Assembly: GCF_000003815.2 (NCBI RefSeq)
Contig: NC_049988.1
Span: 8,709,321-8,773,320 of the forward strand
Direction of reading: 5' to 3'
From: Branchiostoma floridae
Taxonomy: Eukaryota > Chordata > Leptocardii > Amphioxiformes > Branchiostomatidae
DNA length: 64,000 nt
The notes under the pieces are model-generated. The model did no database searches. It was not told the origin of the DNA and saw only the letters and a list, made by a program, of their open reading frames with translations. Both the position numbers and the translations under genes were made by a program. Of the stretch, positions 26,143-36,578 are shown in pieces. Position 1 is the first letter of the stretch. Each line of letters begins with the position of its first letter.

Positions 26143-27239
26143 CTCTGGGACCTGCTGTTGTAAATACTTTTCACAAGAAAACTGCCTTTAGTAGCAACTG
26201 AATGTTAAAACTAAAGACTGAAAGCTGATTGATTAGGGGTGAGCACAAAGTGTAGAAGAGTCTGCACATTTTTTACCTACAGAAATTCATGTAATAATGT
26301 AATAAAAGAGTGTTCATGACAAAATTCCTTAGATTGTGTGATCTCTTTTATGAAGAATTTCACATTATACTATATAATCTCCTTGAGAAGTTTGCAAGAA
26401 AATCTTTGCTGGTACTGTTAGACGATTGTATCATAATGATTGCTTGATTCTCTGCCTGTTAAAATTGCTGAATTTTGTTAGCCTCAGACCATCCGATTTG
26501 CTACAGGGTCTCCTATACTCACTTTGACACTAAAAAGATTTTTTAAGGGAGCAAGTTCAGGAGTCCTTGACAAGTAGTAAAATCAGATGCATACTTCTGT
26601 TTATGGTATTTGACATAAAACACTCCTTCACAGTCTATCTCTGATCCAGTACATTAAAGTAACCACATCATTTGTACTACCAGCAGGTGCCACACCATTT
26701 CCCCTTCCTCTTCCCTGTCCTGTAACTCATCACATGTCACGTCTTCAACTTCTGTTTTCCTCACTTGCTGAGTACATCTGGAAGTTCTCTCTATCTCCTA
26801 CTGCTTCAATTTCAGGCCTTGACTGCAGCCGTTTTTGATCCTGCTAGATGAAACACTGTCCCAATATCCCACACCACTGGGTTTCCTGGGAACTGACCAC
26901 ACAAGGTGGCTTTCTTATTTTTGCAAAGAAACTGTTTTTCCCATAATGGTCTCCTGATGATGCAATGACTTTGATTAACCACATTTCACATCATCGTTAA
27001 CATGTCAAAATTGCATACAGAACCAGCATCCCTCCAGTAAACAAACTAATCATTCATTGTTGTGCTGCTATCATTTCTATATTTCAGAAATGATTGTCCC
27101 ATCCGTATGCTTTGTCAACTTTCTTTCATACAGAAAAAAAGGGTATTTCTCTTAGATAAGGGCATTTGAGACAAAAGAAAAGAGTCAACCAACAGCCCAA
27201 TACCTTTCTTATTCTTTAGTGTCATCAATTGATATGCTT

Positions 27240-27440
27240 ACCAAAAGGGTAAAGGTAAAAAGGTAAAGGGCAATGGATCTTTATCCACTGTGACTAGGGC
27301 ATAGTATTGGAAGGCAGAGCCCATCCCTCTCCTTTCCTCACCTTTTTCAGAAAGTCAGATGCCCATTTTTCACCTACATGTAGTTGGATTGAGGAAAGTC
27401 GTGTTAAGTGCCTTTTCCATGGACACAACAGGATGGTCTG
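27240..27440. repeat. Possible non-LTR/SINE-type repeat tail
   Basis: Contains a block ending aagtgccttttccatggaca then caac, resembling the aagtgccttgcccaaggacacaac tail common in metazoan dispersed non-LTR repeats. A ggtaaaggtaaaaaggtaaa stretch stands at its start. Assignment is by resemblance only. Confidence 0.35.
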
Positions 27441-28755
27441 ATAAATAACGCTATATATAACAATCCAGAACTCCTAGAATACTAGTCCAGTGACACATAC
27501 TGTGAACAATGGGAGATCATCAGACATTGTGTTACAATATCAGCATGAACCCACATTATGATCTGCTGATGTCATTACCTGTTCGTGTAATAAAACTTTA
27601 ACTACTTGTCAAAGCCCAATGTAATGTCCAAACATTCACACATTTCGATACTGGCAATAGGCTGTAAACCACTTTGTGCTGCAAAATGATTGTGGTTTGC
27701 TATAATCCCAAACTAATCCCACCAGAACCCCACAACACCTCCTTTTGCTACAGATGGGAAAAATCTGGACATCCCCTGTAGTCCCTCTATGGTTGCCGCT
27801 TGTTTTTTTGCTGCCCACCATGCTGCATTCTGTATGGTAACAGTTAACATGTGTTGTGTTACTTTCCAAAGAAATTCCTTCTTTCTAAACTAAAGGGATC
27901 AAAGTTTCCAGAATTCCAGCACTAATTAGTTAAACCAACTTGGAGAAGAATTTCTTTTGTTTGATCGCATGATGTCCTTTGAGAGGAGGAAATTCTTTTG
28001 TGCAACGGTTTTTTTAAAAGCAGAGATTGATATTGGTTTAAGGATGTGGCAGAGCACTGAATTGGTAGCATATCAGATGTGCTTCAAAAGAATGAGAATA
28101 ATTTTCAGGTGATAATAGTGGTTCAGAAAAAATTACAGTGGGTACATAAAGGTACAATCCTCAGTTTTTCGTTGTCTCAAGTCATCAGATTTAGATATGT
28201 TTGAAAGACCAATATGAAATTGGGTTTCAATATCAGTAAAAAAGTGACATATGTCTAATTGCCTCAACCTCTTTGTGGAAATAAGTGATGATTATGACTT
28301 TTCAGTTTAAAAGTCGATTTTGGGAACTTTTTTAAATTTAGTAAGTAAGGCCACAATGTAACATTAATATCAAAGAAAAAGGAAAACAAAAAGGGAATCA
28401 TCATTCACTTTATCAAGCAATGCCAAATATAACACATTTCATCATTCTTTCATCAAGCCCTGAACTGAATCAGGTAATATTGCAGAGATACCATCTGTAT
28501 GTGGTGAGATGGGATCAGCAAACTCCCCCAGATTCTACATGCCCAATTAGCAACACCAACCCAAACACACATGCCTGGAGAAAACCTCCACATGAAGAAA
28601 ACAGAAGTGCAGGGATTCCAGATTGGTCTCCTATGGTTTTCTGCTCCAGTTTACTCAACTGAGCAACTCAGCCCACAAGGTAATTGTGCCCCAAACAACA
28701 TCATTTCCTATTTTCCTACAAAACAGGTATTAGCAGTGACAGAAACCTTGGAGGA

Positions 28756-28838
28756 ATTACGTCAAGGAAGAAAAAAAGGTCAGCATTGAGAGCTGGACTT
28801 GAAAAAAATTTTGACCTTTTTTTCTTCCTTGACGTAAT
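28756..28838. repeat. Hairpin with 27-bp perfect arms
   Basis: The arm at 28756-28782 (attacgtcaaggaag, seven A, ggtca) is exactly repeated in reverse complement at 28812-28838, with a 29-base loop. Part of the arm (gctgacc plus T run) appears a third time at 28839-28853, leading straight into the next hairpin. Confidence 0.85.
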
Positions 28839-28854
28839 GCTGACCTTTTTTTTT

Positions 28855-28918
28855 AAATGTGAAAAGAACAGATTTTAACAATCTTAAAAGATTGTTAAAA
28901 TCTGTTCTTTTCACATTT
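28855..28918. repeat. Hairpin with 31-bp perfect arms and 2-base loop
   Basis: The arm at 28855-28885 (aaatgtgaaaagaacagatt, then ttaacaatctt) is followed after two bases by its exact reverse complement at 28888-28918. It begins 16 bases after the preceding hairpin. There is no arm mismatch, suggesting recent origin or an assembly/cloning artefact. Confidence 0.85.
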
Positions 28919-29231
28919 TATCTTATCTTTATTCTTAAAAGTGGCAGTCACGGAAAAATACCTCAGGCATTATTTATAGAATGTGAAATAAGTCAGCAAT
29001 TGAACTTGAATAAGTTGGTTAGGGTTGGGATGACTCCTTTGTACAGTACCAGCATCCCTATTTCTTTTTAGAACATTCCATACAACTATCCCTCAGGTAG
29101 CATTGCCCAGTGCACATTGTAGCCATATTTATCATTATGCAATTATACTAATGAATGACATGCAAATCAGAAGAGAGCATGGAAACAACTCTGTGAGGAT
29201 TTGAAAACAAAAAGAAAATGCGTCTACTTAC

Positions 29232-29349
29232 AAGATTCTGAACCAGCCAGTGCACAGAAGCTTACCAAGTGGCTCAGCATTCGCTGATCACCGTTCAGCA
29301 CCACTGTGCATCCAGACTTCAGAGGGGTTTGAAGGAGGGAGACTTTAGG
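29232..29349 (-). CDS. Candidate internal coding exon, unrecognised
   Basis: On the minus strand an open stretch encoding SLLQTPLKSGCTVVLNGDQR, then MLSHLVSFCALAGSES, ends at a very strong donor (ctt|gtaagtag; exon end 29232). Two acceptors are possible: tgtag at 29351-29350, giving 118 bases, or the pyrimidine-tract ctctgaag giving a start at 29316. Codon choice looks coding-like. No adjoining exon was identified, and the family is not recognised. Confidence 0.25.
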
Positions 29350-32300
29350 CTACAGGATCTGGACTGTACCATTCAAACATGATGGGGAGTCAACAGTGTC
29401 TATTAAACCAAATACTGTGGGCTAAGTGTATGCACTTTTCTTTCAACTTCATCAGTAACTTCATCATGAGCGTTCACTTCAATAGTCCGACCAACTTTAC
29501 CAATCAACCTACCAACAATCCTGGAATTGCTGAATGTTAATTTTCAGACAATATGAAACTTGCTTGTCGTGAAAGTGACCTAACCAATAAAACTTCAGGT
29601 ACCGTAACATGTAAAAGACTTTAACTTAACTATATTCATTAGTGGGAACGCCTGGAACGTTAATTGGGTGTAAGGAAATCATTTTTTCTATGACCAAGGA
29701 GGTTATGACCATAAAAACAGTTCAATAAAGATTATGATTGAGAAACACAGTATGTGTGTATGAGCAATCCATGTGTTACCAACCCTAAAGGCCTGGGTTT
29801 GACTTTTAACATGAGACAAGACCAAAGGCTTTACACACAGTAGATCAAAGCAAACGCATGCATTTGTACCACACTCTGGATTAAGCTCAAAGCCTGGGAC
29901 CACATCTGGAAACATACACTGGGGAAGAAAACCCACCAAAGCTACAATTTTCTCTGTCTTGGAATGTGACCTGCAAATAGGACAGGATTTACACTGCAGA
30001 TTCTTGTCAACTTTTAAAAACAAGCCTGATCTCTACAAAAAGTACACCCACAACTGTGTGACTCGCTGCAATGCTTTGAAGTGGAGTGAACCTATCCTTT
30101 TTTAATGCACCTGTTCAAGTGGGAAGGGCCGCATTAAACATGGTCAATTTGAAAACACCTTCAATATGAAAAGCTTCCTTATGAACCTTTCTACTCCTTT
30201 TTTTAATTATGGCAGATAAGAAACTTTTCAGTTTAAATGTACAAAATTCTTTATGAAACACTTAGATACAGTAACTACATCCATTCTACTACAGTTACTT
30301 GTCAAACATCTCTGTTGGAAAAAAGTAGCCAGCAAGCAAGAAAAGAAAGCCATTTTGTAAAATTGAAGCACTGAAAGTACACCCAACTGTTTTCACCTAC
30401 CAGGATGTTCGGTTCCCCCTGAAGAAATCATTGGTTTCAGTCCTGTTTTCAAAACAATGGGATATATCCACTTCTAATTGCACATTTTTCCCTTTTACTT
30501 CAGAGTCTAGGTTTTAAAATGCCTGGCTCCGTGCCAGCCTTGTTAGTGGTGGATTGTCTGCGTGCCCACATTCTTCAGAGAACGCAGCAGAAATAGCATA
30601 TTACATGTCTGTCAAACTCAATCAGCCATGTTTTTCTGCCTTAAAATAAAAATTGCTTTCCCTCTAATTAGTATTATTGGTAATATTCATTCTCAAGACC
30701 TTTGTATTATAGTACTTTTAGTGCAGAGAAGCATTTTAAGGATGGAAATAATTTGTATCAAACTAATGGGGCCTGCTCTAAATCACTGGCTTTAATACTA
30801 AGATACTAATTCCAAATTAATTTCTTTCTGGTTGCATTCTGATGTTAGGTATCAGAAAACCATGGTAACAGATACCACAATTAAGGCTAAAGGAACCCCT
30901 TGGGCTGTGTTGGTAAAGACAAGGTATCAGAACTCTCTGTTTTCCCTGTACTTCAAAGGAATTCCTCCTTCAATGTTTTATTTCCCTTCAGGGATCAGTT
31001 ACAAATGGTATATTCCAGGTAAACCCACATCAAAGACCTTGATGAAGATATGCAAATGTATTCTATTTAGTATGCACCGAGTATCAACCAGCAGATTTAT
31101 TTTCTAAAAGTCTGGATCAGCCATGAGGTTTCCAAAGTACATGTATAAACATCCAAGCCACAATCAGCTTTTACCTCTTTTAGGTTTAACATAATATCTG
31201 ACATCCTTCATGATACAGTGATATTAATGCAGCAATGGACTATTTCCTTGGCATCAACAATCTTGAATATATTCTATCTAACGTTACAGTGTAACATTAT
31301 ATCTGCATGATCTTCTTTAAAAAATGGAATATGAATAGATTTCCCATCTTTTGATTATCATCCCTTTGCTTTTCCCATTTTTCAAAAGTAGAATTCTTGA
31401 CTGGGTGAAGTCGAACATGTTCCATACTTTCTGAATGACACAAAAAAGCCCGGCTCTGCGAGTTTTAACTACTAACTGAATTTGAAAAGGAATTTGACAT
31501 GGAGGCAGAGTCATGGTCACAATATAACCAGGGTTTCCTTTGGAAGGAAATAGGAGTCATGCCAGAGGAAACAAGATTCAGCAGTCTAGAGTTAAGACAT
31601 AAACTCTTTTCTTCCAAGGATGTCAGGTGCAGCCTGTCTATTTCATCCTCACTTACAAACTGGTACACAATTTGGCTTGGCTATTTGAGATGTGTCCCAA
31701 ACACAATGTACCAAACTAAAGGGCTTGAACAGCTTAATCCAAAGGGATGCAATGTTTGGGTCTAGACTGTGCTGGTCTGTGATAGCACAGCTCATAAATC
31801 ATCATAACCCACAGTAAAACTTCTGATGTGCCAGACATCCTCAGTTGTGTAATACTGACCAACAATCATTCTCAACAGTGTGGACACAAACCCAGCTATT
31901 GCACTAAACATTTCACTTTTGTGTGGAAAAAAGGAGTAATTATTTCCATAGTTACATTTCTGTCAGGTCTTGGCATCAAATAGAATGCTGTTCGGCACTT
32001 GTAAAGTTAGGAACCTTATGCTGAAACAATGAGGTGCAAACCTCACAAGAAAAGTCTGGTAAGCATCACTACCACTCCCACTTTAGTCTTTCCTAACTTT
32101 CTGACATGACCATAAATTGTGCGCCAAACAGGTTTATATGCCTTTACCTAATTAAATTTTGGCAGGACCTATCAATTGCAATTTATGATGATGAACAGCA
32201 CAACCCCTGCATACTTGCAATTTTCCATCTCAGCATTTGATTATGACATGTTCCAACTTGTACTGCCTGAAAAGTTTTAGGACCGCTAAATTTTAAAGTC

Positions 32301-32791
32301 TGTGAATTGTGGAAAACATATTTTGATGCATTGCTAGGTAGAAATTCCAGATAATTTCAAGGTTCATCCAGGCAATCGTCTTGTGAAAATTCTTTTGTGT
32401 TGTGAAGAATTGCACACTTCTGTATATAGCAACTCCACAATACATGTATTGACATCTGTTAAAAGGCCTTAATTGGGTATTACGATAAAAGGTTGGACTT
32501 CAGAGGAAGTATGATATCAAGAAAATGTGCTGAAGCTGCTCCCATGGATTCCTCAATCTTGCATTCAAGTGCACAGCTTGTATTACATTTTCCTGTATAT
32601 CAGAAGAAGTATACTGAGCAACTTCCATGCTTAGACTTGACAAAAATGCTGCTTTCCTTATTTGTTCTTTGCTGTTCTATTAAAGAAACTGGTCGCATAC
32701 TGACAAACAAAGAAAGCTTTGCTGCATGCCCGGGTCTAAGTTACAACCTTACAATTTCTGCTCTTGACTTTTTCTTGTTCAGAGGTGAGAT

Positions 32792-33128
32792 GTGTTCATC
32801 AACACCTCGAATAGCGCAGGTATCAGTTCTATACCCAGTGCCATTGTAATCAACTTAAAGTCTGACCATGTCTGGGAATTTGCTAACAAGATGTCTGACA
32901 CAGGGACTGCAAATTGTTCCTGGAGTTTTTCAAGTGAAACTGTCCCTATTGGAGAAAATTGGTCTGACACTCAACTTGCTAGGGGCCTATCAACACAGCA
33001 CTACAACCATGAAGAGAGATATAATCCACAGGCAGGCAATGGGTGGGATGACAGAACAGCTAATCCCGGCGACTGCTGATACTGGAATGCATGGTACACC
33101 ATATCTTCAGGTTGTAGAAGACTTCTAA
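32792..33128 (+). pseudogene. Coding-like segment with two overlapping open frames
   Basis: Two plus-strand frames stay open. One (32792-33079) reads through FINTSNSAGISSIPSAIVIN and CSWSFSSETVPIGENWSD. The other (32868-33128) starts at a good ATG context (ctgaccatgt) and ends VVEDF then TAA. Both have protein-like composition, as can happen when an old coding segment has been frame-shifted. A possible acceptor (ctttttcttgttcag) precedes it. No family recognised; could be chance. Confidence 0.2.
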
Positions 33129-33911
33129 AAATTCAAATCTTGTTGACTGTCAGTCCCAATGACTGATTGCTTTTGATGAAATATTCTTGCAGGTGACCTT
33201 GTACTATCTTCAATGATGATGATATTCTTTTTAATCCCCAGTTCGCAATCAATAATAATGGTAGGAGTGAAGGACCCATTATCCATTCTATCATCCATTC
33301 TATCATTCGAATCACTGAGATGGTTGCCTTCAATCAACAAGGAGCAAGAGGATAGTCTTAAAGGGAATCACAACTTTATTTGAACTTCTTGAAGGAAACA
33401 CATGCTCATTAGGTCTGACTGATGTACTACTTGAGAACTTAGGAAAAAGCCTTAGACATATACACTGGACTATAGACATGACAAAGGTGAGCAGAAAAGA
33501 CCTGTTTTGACCGGAGCATTATCTCATGTTTAACAAAGGGATCAAAGTTGATGATACAAATTACAGCAAGTTGCAATTATTTTCTTACAGCTGATCTAAG
33601 TCCAAGGTTACTGTTCTCTAGATGTAACTTAAAGGCTCAGAAAGAAGACACGAGTGGATATGATTTTTTTCCTTGATTTTTTATCATATCTGAGGGTTTT
33701 TTTTTTTTTTTCAATTTAGAGGTGGAGTAAATAGGAGCCCAATTATTGATAAGCTTTTCTCAGATGTACGTATAATGTTGCATTCTGCTTGATTCAACCA
33801 GACGAGTCACAATTTTGTCCTAATCCATAAAGAAACATTCAGAACTGTAACATTGTAACATAAGACATAATGGTCATCAGGAGAGAATGTCATCCATAGT
33901 TATACACTAAC

Positions 33912-34200
33912 AGGTACTTATAGGAAGTCTATCTAAAAGACTCTGAGAGTCAACTGACACTTACCTTTGGAAGGTCTGTGTCCTTGAGTTGTCTCCACAA
34001 CTGTCCCCAGAGACCTATATGAGTCTAGGAACGAATCAGTACCATTTACAGAGATACTTTTAGAAGTTTATCTAAAAGATTTTGAGAGTCAACTCTCAAC
34101 TGAAACTTCCTTAGGAAGTCTGTGTCCTTGAGTTGTGTCACCAGAGACCGCAAGTGTCCCCAGAGACCTCCATGAGTGTAGGAACTAATCAGTACCATCC
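33912..34200. repeat. Diverged tandem duplication, about 146-bp unit
   Basis: Two consecutive copies share gtctatctaaaaga, gagagtcaact, tctgtgtccttgagttgt, gtccccagagacct, atgagt..aggaac and aatcagtaccat in the same order. A weaker pair just outside (33819-33895 and 34577-34640, gaactgtaacat ... ggtcatca) suggests a larger, older duplication. Confidence 0.65.
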
Positions 34201-36544
34201 CAGGGATGCGCCAGACAGGAAATTGGTCTGTCTCTGATGAAGATGTTTAGGACAGAAGCCCTTGGAGATCTCCAGTTCATCAGGATGGTTATCTGGTTCC
34301 AAAGATTTGTTTTCACATCTTTAAGAAAACAGCGCGACATAATATTTTACAGATGTTTCTAGCTTAGAGATCATTAGAATCTGTGATTCATAATATGATT
34401 CTGACGTACATTGTCAAGGAGGTTGGTTGGGTGCAAGATATGACAAGACAAAACTTCAATTTATGATGTTAAGAAGAAACTTCCTTAGTAAACACATAAA
34501 AGATATCTACCAGTATCTTTGGACTTTCAAATCTGTTTGGACTTTGAAGGAATAGCTTTCAAAGATCATTTTTTTGTCCTTATCCATAGAGAAACATGAA
34601 AAACTGTAACATTAGACATTGGTCATCATGAGAGACAACCAACAGTCAGATTTAAAAACAAACATGATCTGAATCTTTGACCTTGCTATGAGGTCATCTA
34701 GAGGAGACACGTCATGCTAGGTTGTGTCTGTTCCTAATGCATTTTCAATGTCAAATTACCAAAACAGACCCCTGGCCTTTTAAAAACTCAGCATGAAGTT
34801 TGATTTTTTGTCTTTATGAAGTGACCTAGGGCTGGACATGATGTAAACAACGGATCTGGTACCAGTAAAGGCGAGACTGCTTTAATGTTATCCACAGAAT
34901 GTTGAAGACATTGGTTGATAAGCATTTGATTGGGATAGTGTATGCATTTCTGTCCTTGTGCATCTTGCATCTAAAAAACACGAAAAATATCACAATTTTC
35001 ATACAACATGGAAACACGACTTTATTGTTGTGTCTAGACAGTACCTGAAAATTCAAGATACATCTTTGTCCATAATGCTGTTATTTGATATAGCTTGTCT
35101 TGTTACCTTTTCTGCTTCCAATGATAGTCTGTGCAACACGAACTCCGCTGTCCAGGGCCGTGGATGATTGGCGGGCTGCTATAAGCGAGATTTAATCAGG
35201 CTACTTCCAATGATAGCTAGTCCAGGGTGTTGCAAGGAAGCACCCTAACAAGACTGGACTCCAGGTTACCGATAGTTAACGTTAGCACTTAAGTGAGCCA
35301 CAGATAAGCAATAAATGTAAACATGTTCTTATACAAGTAATATAGGTGCTACAAAGGTCTTTCACAACTTATGGTGTATTCTTATTGTAATTAAGGATTA
35401 AGGGACAGACAAGACAAGACATCTTGTGTTTTTTTTTCTGTACAACAGTTTCACAATTTACTTCCACATCATTATACTCTCTTGTATATACAGTAAGGCT
35501 TGAACACGTAAAACTTGAACATTAGACATTCAGCAACACAATGATAAATACTATGGTATAGAAATGTGATATTGTACTACAAAGTGAGGCAAATCATCAA
35601 GAAGATGAAACGTTTTGGTTTCTGTTGCATGTCTTTTATACCATATGCAGTGGAACAGTTATCCATTGATTGTCTCACAGAGAAATCTCAGAAAGCTCTG
35701 TATTACCAACTGAAATACTATAAAATCTACAAAAACTAACAAATCTACACGGAGATCACAACTAAGTGCCATAGCTTGCAAAAGGTTTGAAATTAAACTC
35801 TGACAAAATTCAGACATATATTTATCAATCAAAAGTTTATCATGAAAATTAAAGCTGCAAAACTACTTTGAAACACAAGAAAATCATAGCTTTAATACAA
35901 CACGTTCCTGAATGTTTGATGATCAAATGACAAACAGTATTCTCAACTATTGATGTCAGGAATCAGGTTTTAAATTTACAGGGTTGAGATTTTCCAATGC
36001 ATGTACTCTGATAATCAAATAACATGCAATATCATGAAGTGTTGGTTTGTTTCCATATTCCACATTTCAGACAATATATCCTTATAAAAAATACATCTGG
36101 ATACACATAGTCAAACTTTTCTTTAATATTTACACATATTCAAAAATTTTAAATATATTCCATGACATCACTCAAATGCTTGAATACAAATAATTGAAAA
36201 TTTACATGCACTTTGTTGTGGTGATGTGTTATACTGCAATGACTCCAGTTGATAAACAGTTGAAGGGACTGTAGCTAAAATTATATTGAAAATCTACGTC
36301 TTATTTGTAATTTTTTGGCAATTGTTTCTGGCAAACGCATTTTCACCCATAGAAGATGGCTTTCCTTGTAGAATTTTTCTTTCTTTAGTGACTTAGGCAT
36401 TGGTACCATGTAAGGTCCATAAAATGAAAGCTATTACAGTGTTATATCGATAAGAGCTTTGGAGTAACAAAAATTATTTTCCTTTAAAAATTCAGATTAT
36501 GAAGTCAACAGGTTTTTCCACATGAGGTATTGATAAATTCATGA

Positions 36545-36578
36545 GCATTACATTTTTTCTTTTATTATCTTCTGAATG
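36545..36578 (-). terminator. Probable poly(A) signal of gene C
   Basis: AATAAA on the minus strand at 36566-36561, only 13 bases after the stop codon, followed by a T-rich/A-rich stretch. Such a short 3' UTR is unusual; a distal site cannot be excluded. Confidence 0.35.

Larger units (their letters stand above)
26310..36540. other. Mostly non-coding stretch upstream to gene C 3' end
   Basis: Contains the repeats and weak exon candidates listed separately. Otherwise AT-rich with short random frames; a T14 run (about 33697) and a doubled tccattctatca (33281-33306) are the only simple repeats of note. Confidence 0.5.

Noticed and set aside
32792-33079. Resemblance of the CSWSFSS...NWSD stretch to an adhesion-GPCR GPS motif
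   Set aside because: The second conserved cysteine pair (GC, CxC) that must follow is missing and no transmembrane exons are nearby.
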